64,000 nt of DNA from Gordonia oryzae (GTDB lineage: Bacteria; Actinomycetota; Actinomycetes; Mycobacteriales; Mycobacteriaceae). The notes beneath the pieces were generated by a model. It made no database searches and had not been told where the DNA came from. It worked only from the letters and a program-made list of their open reading frames with translations. The position numbers and the translations under genes are program-made. Positions within the stretch are counted from its first letter, which is position 1, and each line of letters opens with the position of its first letter. The stretch is from NCBI RefSeq assembly GCF_003797185.1, contig NZ_RKMH01000001.1, forward strand, positions 371,436 to 435,435. Reading direction: 5' to 3'. Below, in pieces: positions 27,154-35,918 of this stretch.

Positions 27154-28296
27154 ATGCACTCCTCACCGTTGGCCCCGGTTTTCACCGCCCTGCGCGCGGC
27201 CCTGCACACCATGGCCGCAGTGCTCGCGGTAGTGGTCGCGGTCCGCGCGGTGGGCAGCGGCGGCGCGACGTCGGTGGCGGCGATGACACTGGCCGCACTG
27301 TGGTTCGCGATCTATGCCTCGGGCGTGGTGCTGGTGCGCTCGAGCCGTGCCGGGTGGTGGTGGCTCGCGGCGCTGAGCCTCGTGTGGTTGGGATGCCTAT
27401 CCGTCAGCGGCGAGGCCGTGTACCTGGTGTTCGTGATGTTCTTCCTCTACTTGCATCTGGCCGGGATGCGTTGGGGCACCGTATGTGTCGCGATGTCAAC
27501 GGGGGCCGCGGTGGTGGGTTTCGGGATGCACAACGGCTGGTCGGTCGCCGCGGCGATCGGGCCGATCCTCGGGGCCGCGGTGGCGGTGGTGATCTCGGCC
27601 GGCTATCAACGACTCTTCGACGAGGTACGCAGCCGGCAACTCCTCATCGACGAACTGCTCGCCACCCGCGCCGAACTCGCCGACGAACAGCGGGAAGTGG
27701 GGCGGGCGCGGGAACGGGAGCGACTTGCCGGCGAGATCCACGACACGGTGTCACAGAGTCTGTCGAGCATCCAGATGCTCATCTACGCGGCCGAACGGCG
27801 GGCCGGTGGGCATTCGCCCGAGCTGCGTACCGCGCGTACCGCGGCCGCCGACGCCCTCGCCGAGACCAGAAGACTCATCGACGAACTCACGCCGGCACCG
27901 TTGGACGGACGCTCGTTGAGTGCGGCACTACAACGGGTGACCGATGATGCGGGCGGTCACGGTCTGAGTACCCGGCTCGTCGTGGACGGCGAGCCGTTCG
28001 GGCTGCCCATGCCGGTCGAGGCGGCACTGGTGCGGGTGGCACAGAGCGCCATCGGCAATGTTGTGCAGCATGCGCGGGCGAGGGTCCTGCGGGTCACGCT
28101 CACCTACAGTTCCGACGAGGTCCATCTCGACATCGTCGACGACGGAGCGGGTTTCGACGCCGACGTCGCGTCGGGCTTCGGTTTGACGACGATGCGGCGA
28201 CGCGTGCGCGAGCTCGGCGGCGACCTCGACGTCGTCTCTGAACCCGGCCACACCTCCGTTGCGGTCGGCTTCCGGGTCGAGGCCGGGCTCCGATGA
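27154..28296 (+). CDS. Sensor histidine kinase, NarL/LuxR-type two-component system
   Basis: A 380-residue membrane kinase. Five or six hydrophobic segments lie in residues 12-150. A coiled region (160-190) leads to the HisKA_3 motif ERLAGEIHDTVSQSLSSIQ with phosphorylated His at about residue 196. The ATPase part shows the N-box-like SAIGNVVQHARA and the G-box DIVDDGAGFDADVASGFGL. It overlaps the response regulator gene by 4 bases. It is divergent from the ABC transporter, so sensing of the transported compound or of membrane stress is inferred. Confidence 0.92.
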   Translation: MHSSPLAPVFTALRAALHTMAAVLAVVVAVRAVGSGGATSVAAMTLAALWFAIYASGVVLVRSSRAGWWWLAALSLVWLGCLSVSGEAVYLVFVMFFLYLHLAGMRWGTVCVAMSTGAAVVGFGMHNGWSVAAAIGPILGAAVAVVISAGYQRLFDEVRSRQLLIDELLATRAELADEQREVGRARERERLAGEIHDTVSQSLSSIQMLIYAAERRAGGHSPELRTARTAAADALAETRRLIDELTPAPLDGRSLSAALQRVTDDAGGHGLSTRLVVDGEPFGLPMPVEAALVRVAQSAIGNVVQHARARVLRVTLTYSSDEVHLDIVDDGAGFDADVASGFGLTTMRRRVRELGGDLDVVSEPGHTSVAVGFRVEAGLR

Positions 28297-28961
28297 CCCC
28301 ACCGACCGCCAGGTCGTCGCCCTCGGTGCCTCCGATCCGCGTCCTGATTACCGACGACCATGCGATCGTGCGAGCCGGTCTGCGTGCGCTGCTCACCGAG
28401 TCGGACGGCATCCGGGTCGTCGGGGAGGCCGCCACCGGCGAGGAGGCGATCGCCCGGTGCACGCCGCCCGCTCCCGTACCCGACGTGGTGTTGATGGATC
28501 TGCGGCTCGGGCCGGGCTTGTCCGGGGTGGAGACCACCCGACGACTGCTGACGCTGCGACCGGCGCCCCGGGTGCTGGTGGTCACCAATCACGACACCGA
28601 CGCCGACATCCTCGCGGCCATCGAAGCCGGCGCGTCGGGCTATCTACTCAAGGACACCCCACCCACCGAACTCATCGCCGCGGTGCACGCCGCAGCTGCC
28701 GGCGAAAGCGCGTTGTCGCCTATGGTGGCCACACGCCTGATGTCACGGATGCGGACGCCGGCCGACGCGGTGCTCACCGCGCGCGAGATCGACGTGCTCG
28801 TCGAGGTCGCCGCCGGACACAGCAACCGCGAGATTGCCAAACGTCTGCTGCTCAGCGAGATGACAGTCAAATCCCATCTCGTGCACATCTTTTCCAAACT
28901 CGGTGTACGTTCACGAACCGCTGCCGTCGACCGGGCGCGACGCGACGGTCTCATCGGCTGA
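28293..28961 (+). CDS. Response regulator, NarL/LuxR family
   Basis: A 222-residue regulator: receiver domain (15-130) with acidic pair in VLITDDHAIVRAGLRALL, phosphorylation Asp 69 in VVLMDLRLG, and Lys in GYLLKDTPP; LuxR-type HTH in 155-215 (LTAREIDVLVEVAAGHSNREIAKRL, then MTVKSHLVHIFSKLGVRSRTAA). It is the partner of the kinase upstream (ATGA overlap). The likely target is the divergent ABC transporter operon. Confidence 0.93.
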   Translation: MTPPTARSSPSVPPIRVLITDDHAIVRAGLRALLTESDGIRVVGEAATGEEAIARCTPPAPVPDVVLMDLRLGPGLSGVETTRRLLTLRPAPRVLVVTNHDTDADILAAIEAGASGYLLKDTPPTELIAAVHAAAAGESALSPMVATRLMSRMRTPADAVLTAREIDVLVEVAAGHSNREIAKRLLLSEMTVKSHLVHIFSKLGVRSRTAAVDRARRDGLIG

Positions 28962-28984
28962 CCCGTCCTGGTCGACTGACCCGT

Positions 28985-29890
28985 TCAGCCCAGCGCGCTG
29001 ACCACGTCCACGAGGTCGGCGATCAGCGGTTCGGTCCCGGCACGACGATGTGACCACGCCGCGACCGTGCTGATGTGCGCGCGGGTGTCACGCAGCGGGA
29101 TGACCTGCACGGCCTCACCGGCGAACATCCGGCCACCGATACCCTCGCCGAGTGAGATGAGGGTGAAGGCCTGGCCACTGGCAACCAGATGCGCAAGGCC
29201 CGCGAAGTTGTCGTCGGGCAACGTGATTCGCTTGCGGACGCCGTGTCGGTCGAGCAGCCGGTCGAGGTTGCGATAGATCTCGGGTGCGGCCTCGTGGTTG
29301 ATCGAGGCGAACGGCACGTGCGACAGTTCGCCGAGAGAGATCGAATCCCGTTGTTCCCCAAAGATCTTGGTGCCAACAGCTACACCGACCGGGCTGCGTT
29401 CGAGGAGCAGGCTGTCGATTCCCTCGCCGGCGACGGGACCGTGGACGAGTGCGACATCCACCGCTCCGGCACGCAGATCCCGCAGCAACGGTGCGGTGCT
29501 CGCGGGCAGCAGTTGTGCGGCAATGTCCGGGTGGCGGTCGGCGAGCGTGTCGAGAACGTTGTCCCGCACGGTCGGCGAAACCTCCGGCGCGATGCCGATC
29601 ACCGCCGGCCGCAGGGTGTGCCGCTGCGCGTCGGCCACGACCACGGGTAAGGAGTCCACCTGGTGGAGGATGTCACGGGCGCGGGGCAGCAGCGCCTCAC
29701 CGGCATCGGTGAGGTCGATCCGATGGTGCGCGCGGATGAACAGCGGTGCACCCAACTCACGTTCGAGGTCCTTGATGCGCTGGCTCAGTGGCGAGGCCGC
29801 CATGTGCAGCCGGGCGGCGGCTCGGGTGAAGCTGCGCTCCTCGGCGACGGCGACGAAGTAGCGCAGATGGGGCAGGTCCACGACCTTCAC
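28985..29890 (-). CDS. LysR-family transcriptional regulator
   Basis: A regulator of about 300 residues. The N-terminal winged HTH reads LPHLRYFVAVAEERSFTRAAARLHMAASPLSQRIKDLERELGAPLF across residues 5-50; the rest (90-300) is the LysR substrate-binding domain. GTG 29890 gives the usual LysR length and start; ATG 29908 is an alternative, and the frame continues further upstream without support. It is divergent from the AtuA-like operon and is the probable regulator. The substrate domain is likely to sense a CoA ester or acid from that pathway (inference). Confidence 0.87.
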   Translation of the reverse strand: MKVVDLPHLRYFVAVAEERSFTRAAARLHMAASPLSQRIKDLERELGAPLFIRAHHRIDLTDAGEALLPRARDILHQVDSLPVVVADAQRHTLRPAVIGIAPEVSPTVRDNVLDTLADRHPDIAAQLLPASTAPLLRDLRAGAVDVALVHGPVAGEGIDSLLLERSPVGVAVGTKIFGEQRDSISLGELSHVPFASINHEAAPEIYRNLDRLLDRHGVRKRITLPDDNFAGLAHLVASGQAFTLISLGEGIGGRMFAGEAVQVIPLRDTRAHISTVAAWSHRRAGTEPLIADLVDVVSALG

Positions 29891-30020
29891 GATAGGACAC
29901 CGAACCATCGCCATCCGCCGGATGCGCCGATGACCGCCACGATCATCTCGCCGTTCGCGAATCGGTCGTGGTTGGCGTCGGACGATGTCGATAGCGTCGG
30001 TGGCGACGCGAAACACCGAT

Positions 30021-30040
30021 ATCGGCCGCCTACGGCCGAT
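30021..30040. promoter_or_regulatory. Inverted repeat in the LysR/AtuA divergent region
   Basis: A perfect 8-bp inverted repeat with a 4-base centre (ATCGGCCG at 30021-30028, CGGCCGAT at 30033-30040), 35 bases upstream of the AtuA-like start. Given its place upstream of the operon and divergent from lysR, it is a candidate operator. It could also form an RNA hairpin in the leader. Confidence 0.4.
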
Positions 30041-30074
30041 CGATGCCAGGCAGACAACGCGAAGGAGCGTATCG

Positions 30075-31892
30075 ATGACCGCGCGACGACCCATCCGCAT
30101 CGCCAATTTCTCCGGCTACCTCGGCGACCGCCGGACCGCCATCGACGAGGCCATCGCCGGCGATCCCGTCGACGTCCTGATGGGCGACTATCTCGCCGAG
30201 ATCACCCTCGCCTCACTGTCGGCGGTGCACCACCGTGACCCCTCCCGCGGATACGTCGAGTACTTCGTACGTCAACTGCGCCCGCACCTGGCCACGATCG
30301 CCGAGCGCGGCATCAAGGTCGTGACCAATGCAGGCGGGTTCGCACCCGACCGGCTCGCCGAGGCATTACGGACCGAACTCGCCGACGCCGGGGTCACTTT
30401 GAGCGTCGCGCACGTCGAGGGCGACAACATCCTCGCCGACCTCGCCGACCTGCAGACCGCCGGTCATCGCTTCGACAACCTGGATTCGGGTGCGCCGCTC
30501 GACACCTGGGCAGCCAAGCCGATCGCGGCCAACGCCTACCTCGGCGGCTGGGGAATCGCCGGTGCGTTGCGCGCCGGGGCCGACATCGTGGTCTGCGGCC
30601 GCGTCACCGATGCGTCACTGACCGTCGGTCCGGCGGCCTGGTGGCATGACTGGTCCGCCGACGACTGGGACGCGTTGGCCGGCGCCGTGGTCGCCGGCCA
30701 CATCATCGAATGCGGTGCTCATGCGGTCGGTGGGAACTTCTCCGGCTTCCTCGAGATCCCCAACCGCACGACGCCGGGTTTCCCGATCGGTGAGGTCGCC
30801 GCCGACGGCACCTGCGTCATCACCAAACACGCCCGTGACGGGGGAGCGGTCACCGCCGACACCGTCACCGCTCAACTCGTCTACGAGATCCAGGGCCCGA
30901 TCTATCTCAACCCCGATGTCACCGTCCACCTCGACCACGTACGGGTCGATCAGGCCGGCCCCGATCGGGTCACCGTGTCCGGCGCGGCCGGAACGCCGCC
31001 GCCACCGACCACCAAGGTCGCCCTCTTCGGCGCAGTCGGCGCGAGCGTGGTCAACACGGTGTTCGTTACCTCACCGCATGTCGATGAGAAGATCGCCCTC
31101 ATTCGCGACCAACTGAACCGGGATCTTCCCGACGGGGTGCAGATTGACCTCACCCAGGTCGGAGAGCCTGCCGACGAACCCGAATCCCAGTGGGCGGCAA
31201 CGGTGGCGTTGCGTGTCATGGCGGTCGCCGGCGATGCCGAAACGCTGACACGCGCGGAGATGGGGTCACGCCTGGGCAGCCTGTACCTGCAGGGTATCCC
31301 CGGCTACTTCCACGACGGTGCCGCCGGACTGCATTCGCGTCCCCAACCCCGGGTCGACTACTGGCCGGGCCTCCACCCACAGAGTGCACTGCACCACCGG
31401 GCGATCCTCGACGACGGCACCGTCATCGACGCAACCGTGCCACCCGCGACCGAGACGGCCCCCCAACCCGTGCATCCCGAACCGGGTGAGGCACCGCTAC
31501 CCGAGCGGGTGACCCGCGCCCCGCTGGGCACCGTCGTCCACGCGCGCAGCGGTGACAAGGGCGGCAACTCCAATGTCGGTGTGTGGACCCCGGATCCGCG
31601 GGTGTGGCCGTGGCTGCGGCGATTCCTGTCCACCGACGAGATCCGCCGCCTGATCCCCGAGACCAAGGACATCGACGTGGTGCGCCACGAGTTCCCCGAT
31701 CTGCGGGCGATTCACTTCGTGTTCAAGGGCCTGCTCGGCACCGGCGGATCGGCGAACCTGCGAATCGACCAGGTGGGCAAGGCGATCGGGGAGTATCTGC
31801 GCTCGCGTCAGGTGCTGATCCCCGACGACCTGCTGACCGCCGACGCGACCGTCCCCGACCTCACCACCGCCGACCACGAGGAGCTGGTGTGA
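30075..31892 (+). CDS. AtuA-like (DUF1446) acyclic terpene utilisation family protein
   Basis: A 605-residue cytoplasmic protein. Residues 1-440 match the DUF1446/AtuA domain (IRIANFSGYLGDRRTAIDEAI, VDVLMGDYLAEITLASL, GIKVVTNAGGFAPDRLAEAL, GRVTDASLTVGPAAWWHDW, IIECGAHAVGGNFSGF). Residues about 500-600 form the C-terminal AtuA-like domain (VVHARSGDKGGNSNVGVW, DLRAIHFVFKGLLGTGG). In Pseudomonas AtuA is linked to citronellol/geraniol degradation, but this large family also appears in other acid pathways; the reaction is unknown. ATG 30075 has GAAGGAG upstream. It overlaps the CoA-transferase by 4 bases. Confidence 0.85.
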   Translation: MTARRPIRIANFSGYLGDRRTAIDEAIAGDPVDVLMGDYLAEITLASLSAVHHRDPSRGYVEYFVRQLRPHLATIAERGIKVVTNAGGFAPDRLAEALRTELADAGVTLSVAHVEGDNILADLADLQTAGHRFDNLDSGAPLDTWAAKPIAANAYLGGWGIAGALRAGADIVVCGRVTDASLTVGPAAWWHDWSADDWDALAGAVVAGHIIECGAHAVGGNFSGFLEIPNRTTPGFPIGEVAADGTCVITKHARDGGAVTADTVTAQLVYEIQGPIYLNPDVTVHLDHVRVDQAGPDRVTVSGAAGTPPPPTTKVALFGAVGASVVNTVFVTSPHVDEKIALIRDQLNRDLPDGVQIDLTQVGEPADEPESQWAATVALRVMAVAGDAETLTRAEMGSRLGSLYLQGIPGYFHDGAAGLHSRPQPRVDYWPGLHPQSALHHRAILDDGTVIDATVPPATETAPQPVHPEPGEAPLPERVTRAPLGTVVHARSGDKGGNSNVGVWTPDPRVWPWLRRFLSTDEIRRLIPETKDIDVVRHEFPDLRAIHFVFKGLLGTGGSANLRIDQVGKAIGEYLRSRQVLIPDDLLTADATVPDLTTADHEELV

Positions 31893-33391
31893 CCACCCTG
31901 ACCGACCGACTGCGCGCGGCCATCGCCGCGCCGGCCACCGACGACTCCTTCGATCCCGCAACAGAACTCGCCGATGTCCTGGGCGGCATCGGCATGTCGG
32001 CCGAGGACACCGGCGGCACGGTCACCTTCGACGGCGCCGACCCGGTGGTGCCGAGTACCTTGCGCCTCGGAGGCGCGTCGGCCATCGCACTCGCCGCCAA
32101 GTCTGCCGCCGTCGCCAAGCTGTGGCAGGTCCGCGGTGGCCCCGGCCAGGACATCGCCGTGGACCTGCGGAGCGCACCACATCGGTTGTGCCCGTTCTAT
32201 GATCGCCGCTGGGAGATACTCAACGGCTATCCGCCGGCCACCCCGTCGAATCCGTCGAACGCGCTGGGGTTCCGCTTCTACCGCACCGGTGACGACCGTT
32301 GGATGATGCCGCTGAACCCGTATCCGAAGATCAAGGTCGGCGCGCAGCGACTCCTCGGGGTACCCGACGACAAGGATGCCGTCGCGTCAGCCATCGCAAG
32401 CTGGAAGGGCGCCGAACTCGAGGCCGCCGCCACCGAGGCGGGTGTCGTCCTGCCGATGCTGCGCACCACCGCCGAACTCCTCGACGAAGCGCACTATCGG
32501 GATGTTCTCGCCGACATGCCGCTCATCGAGATCACCCGCATCGCCGACGGCGACCCTGTCCCACTGCCCGGAGTGGCCGACCAGCCCCTCGACGGCATCC
32601 GGGCGTTGGGCATGGGGCATGTGATCGCCGGTGCCGGGGTCGGCCGGGCACTGGCCCTGCACGGTGCTGACGTGCTCAACGTATGGCGCCCCGACGAACT
32701 CGAGCACGACGCGACCTATGCCACCGCCAACGTCGGCGTACGGTCGTCGACGATCAATCCCTACGGCGCCGACGGTGCCGCCCGGATTGGTCGGCTGCTC
32801 GGCGACGCCGACGTGTTCTACGCGAACCGCCGACCCGGCTACCTCGACAAGATCGGACTGTCCGCCGATGCCGCCGCCGACGGACATCGCGGGATCGTCT
32901 ACGCCACCGCCTCTCTCAACGGTGAGCAAGGCCCGTGGTCGTCACAGATCGGATTCGATCAGACCGCGGGCAGCCTGACCGGGATGATGCTGCTCGAGGG
33001 CGGGGGCGACACACCCAAGCTCCCTCCGATTCTCGTCGTCAACGACTACATCGTGTCGTGGTTGCTGACCGCGGGAATCGTCGAAGCCCTCACCCGCCGC
33101 GCCCGCGACGGCGGCAGCTACCGGGTGCATGTGTCACTGACCCGGGCTGCACTCTGGATCATCGGGATGGGTGTGTTCGATCGTGGTTACGCCCACGGGA
33201 TCGCCGGCACCGATGTCGGCGACGGCGCTCATCACTATCTCGATCCCGAGACCTTCGCCGCAGACACACCGCTCGGGGCGTATCAGGGTGTCACCGACCA
33301 GGTTCGGATGAGCCAGACGCCGGGTCGCTACCGCACGGTGCTGGTTCCGCGCGGCTCGTGTCGGCCGGAATGGCTTGCACGGCCGGACTGA
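31889..33391 (+). CDS. CaiB/BaiF (family III) CoA-transferase
   Basis: A 500-residue family III CoA-transferase. The C-terminal two thirds are typical: PLDGIRALGMGHVIAGAGVGRALALHGADVLNV, then the segment with TINPYGADGAARIGRLLGDADVFYANRRPGYL, and IGFDQTAGSLTGMM, where the Asp (about residue 357) is at the place of the acyl-anhydride-forming Asp of the family. The N-terminal 220 residues are a less conserved extension. It moves CoA between an acyl-CoA and a free acid. It begins at GTG 31889 inside the AtuA stop (GTGA), so the two work in one pathway, probably activation and breakdown of a branched or isoprenoid acid. Confidence 0.85.
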   Translation: MTTLTDRLRAAIAAPATDDSFDPATELADVLGGIGMSAEDTGGTVTFDGADPVVPSTLRLGGASAIALAAKSAAVAKLWQVRGGPGQDIAVDLRSAPHRLCPFYDRRWEILNGYPPATPSNPSNALGFRFYRTGDDRWMMPLNPYPKIKVGAQRLLGVPDDKDAVASAIASWKGAELEAAATEAGVVLPMLRTTAELLDEAHYRDVLADMPLIEITRIADGDPVPLPGVADQPLDGIRALGMGHVIAGAGVGRALALHGADVLNVWRPDELEHDATYATANVGVRSSTINPYGADGAARIGRLLGDADVFYANRRPGYLDKIGLSADAAADGHRGIVYATASLNGEQGPWSSQIGFDQTAGSLTGMMLLEGGGDTPKLPPILVVNDYIVSWLLTAGIVEALTRRARDGGSYRVHVSLTRAALWIIGMGVFDRGYAHGIAGTDVGDGAHHYLDPETFAADTPLGAYQGVTDQVRMSQTPGRYRTVLVPRGSCRPEWLARPD

Positions 33392-33410
33392 TCAGACCGG
33401 ACTGATCAGT
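33383..33410. repeat. 14-bp tandem repeat across two convergent stop codons
   Basis: Two copies of CCGGACTGATCAG(A/T) at 33383-33396 and 33397-33410. The first holds the TGA stop of the CoA-transferase (33389-33391), the second holds the stop of the minus-strand oxygenase (33406-33408). Each copy contains the palindrome CTGATCAG. Confidence 0.92.
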
Positions 33411-34398
33411 AGGCGGATGCCGGGCCGAGCGGAGTGATCCCGTGATGTCGTTGTGCCACATCGGGATGCGCACGAACCCGAGACTTCCAGGCGTTCTCGC
33501 CGTAGGTACTGAAGATGGGATTGTCCGGGTCCGCCTCGACACCACGTGACAACGCCGCCAGCTCCGGCGGCAGCTCGATGATCGGGATCGTGGCGTCCAG
33601 CGCCGGATTCAGGAAGAACGGGATCGAGACGCGATCGGTCCCGGGGCGCGGCGCGCGCACCCGATGCCGGGTCGCGCGCAGGTAACCGCCGGTGGCCACC
33701 TCGAGCAGTTCGCCGATGTTGACGATGAACGCGCCCGGCTTCGGCGGCACGTCGACCCAGGTACCGTCCAGCGTTTCCACTTGCAGCCCTTCGGAATCCG
33801 GCTCCACCAGCAGCAGCGTGAGGACACCGGAATCCTTGTGTGCACCGACGCCCTGGTCCCGGTCGTCGCTGCCCGGATAACGCACCACCTTCAGCAGGGT
33901 GGCCGGACGGTCGGTGAACGCGTCGTCGAAGTACCCGGCCGGCGCTCCGAGTGAGGCCGACCAGTGCCGCAGCAGGCGTACGCCCACCTCCGATACGGCG
34001 GCGATCCACCCCTCGAATGCCTCACGGAATCCGGTGGGGCGCTGCGGCCACAGATTGGGGCCCTGCAGATTCCAGTATCCGTGGGCACCGTCGACGACGG
34101 GCCGGTCCGGGCCGATGTCGATCTGTTCGCGCCAGTCGACGAGTCCGTTCGTCAACTCACCGCCGAGACGTGAATAGCCCCGGAACGCCGGACTGTCCAG
34201 CTGGGAGATCCGCGCCTTTTCCGCGTTTGGCAACCCGAAGAACTCGCGGGCGAGTCGTAGGACCCCGTCGATCTGCGCCGGCGCGATGCCGTGTCCGCCG
34301 AGGTAGAAGAACCCGTGCTGGTGGGCGGCCTCGCGCAGCGCGGTCCTGAAGGCCTGCCCATCGGTCTCGGCTGCGGTGAGGTCGAGGGTCGGCAACAT
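33406..34398 (-). CDS. 2-oxoglutarate/Fe(II) oxygenase, isopenicillin N synthase-like
   Basis: A 330-residue protein of the plant-type 2OG-Fe(II) dioxygenase group. N-terminal DIOX_N-like region (GFFYLGGHGIAPAQIDGVL, ARISQLDSPAFRGYSRLGGE). Iron ligands H187 and D189 in GAHKDSG and H245 in RATRHRV; the 2OG-binding R-x-S is R256/S258 in RVSIPFF. All ligands are present, so it should be active. Substrates in this group range from peptides to small acids. ATG 34398 starts the protein. It is convergent with the CoA-transferase. Confidence 0.9.
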   Translation of the reverse strand: MLPTLDLTAAETDGQAFRTALREAAHQHGFFYLGGHGIAPAQIDGVLRLAREFFGLPNAEKARISQLDSPAFRGYSRLGGELTNGLVDWREQIDIGPDRPVVDGAHGYWNLQGPNLWPQRPTGFREAFEGWIAAVSEVGVRLLRHWSASLGAPAGYFDDAFTDRPATLLKVVRYPGSDDRDQGVGAHKDSGVLTLLLVEPDSEGLQVETLDGTWVDVPPKPGAFIVNIGELLEVATGGYLRATRHRVRAPRPGTDRVSIPFFLNPALDATIPIIELPPELAALSRGVEADPDNPIFSTYGENAWKSRVRAHPDVAQRHHGITPLGPASAY

Positions 34399-34456
34399 GC
34401 CCCCATTGTGGCACCCGCACGTGCGCCCAGCGGTCCGAGAGACCGTTCGCGATCGG

Positions 34457-35667
34457 TCAGTCCAGCCACCGACGGCCCGCGCGTAGGTGGGCGGCGCTGG
34501 TTGACGGTTCCATGCGCTCGAGGTAGGCGACCGCGAACGACGACCGGCGGTTGTGTTCGAGAACGTCGCGATCATCGGCGACGAACGTCCAGTACAGGCC
34601 TTCCCACTCCGCGCACCACGGCCCCTTGCGAAGGTCGGACATCTTGCGCAGGTAGTTGCTGCCCGAGACGTACGGCTTGGTGGTGATGGCGGTGCCCGCA
34701 GCGACCTGGCTCATCCCATAAACGTTGGGCACCATCACCCAGTCGTAGGCGTCGACGAACATCTCCATGAACCACCGGTGGACCTCGTCGAAATGGGTTC
34801 GTAAAAGACACATGGCATTACCGAGGATCATCAGCCGCTCGATGTGTTGCGCCCAGCCGCAGTCCAAGACGTGGCGCAGAACCCGTCGACAGCTTGAGAC
34901 CGGTCCGCCCGGTCCACCAGCCCGGCGCGAGTGCGCGACGGTGCCCCAGCCGATCGGCGGTCCGCATCGTGCGACCGTGCACCACGTAGGTAGCCCGCAT
35001 GTACTCGCGCCACCCGATGAGCTGACGGACGAGTCCCTCGAGCCCGGCGAGTCCGATCTCGCCCTGCCCGCCGACCTCGAGTGCGCGGCGCAGCACCGGC
35101 CGCGGTGACAGCAGACCGATGTTGAGAGTGGGGGTGAGCATGGCGTGGAAGAGATATGGGTTGGCGGTGCTGATCGGGTCCTCGTAGGGGCCGAAGCCGA
35201 CGAATCGCTCGGCGAGAAAGTCCTCGAACAACGTGCACGCCCCGCGGTGGTCGGTAGCCCACCGAAACGCCCGCGCATCGCCGGGATTGTCGGGGAACTC
35301 CTCCTCGACCCATTCGATGGCCGTGGCGATCTGCTCGTCCGGATCGGGAAACCGCGGCACCGGCACCTCGAGCCGCGGGGGAGCGGCTTGCGGTTCTCGG
35401 CAGCGAGGTCGATCCCGGCGCCAGCCAGCGCAGCACGCACGTCGGCGGCGAGCCAGTCGTCGACGACATCCTTGAGATGCACCGACGACGGGCGCAGCCG
35501 CTGCGCGAACCGGCGCATCGACACACGATGCAGGATCAGCTTCTGCCGGTGGAAGCGGTACCGGCGAAACAGCAGATCGTGCTCGACGAGAACGAACCGT
35601 GTGCGGGCTCGGCGTTCAGATGTCACTCGAACAACCGGTGCGGCATCACCAGGCGCAACTCGGACAT
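34457..35667 (-). pseudogene. Photolyase/cryptochrome-related protein, frameshifted
   Basis: The remains of a deoxyribodipyrimidine photolyase-related gene (FAD-binding, PF04244 type) spread over three reading frames. The start MSELRLVMPHRLFE (ATG 35667) meets a stop at 35623; the frame then moves to RFVLVEHDLLFRRYRFHRQK. Near 35383, at a run of five C on the minus strand, it shifts to EVPVPRFPDPDEQIATAIEW and continues to WWTGRTGLK; near 34890 it shifts again to LDCGWAQHIERLMILGNAM and MVPNVYGMSQ. One base restored at the C-run mends the first internal shift. The total (about 400 codons) is shorter than the usual 480-500, with material missing between residues 60 and 80. It is divergent from the jet operon. 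Confidence 0.8.
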
Positions 35668-35918
35668 CGGTGGATCACCCTCTTCTCGCAGCGATCGTGA
35701 CGAGAACCGTCTTTCCCGTACGTCCCTTCCCCGGAGTTCGGCGCCTCGCGACATGCGGATCTCCTCGTCCGGTCGCCTCGGCGTGTCGGCGGGGTTGTCC
35801 ACAACGGCTCGGACGTGGCGTGGGCCACTGTTGGCGGACATGGGAGACTACCTGGCGGCCCGACCACCAACCCCGACCCCGAGAAGCAACCGAACCCGAG
35901 ACGAACCACGAGGCGGCG

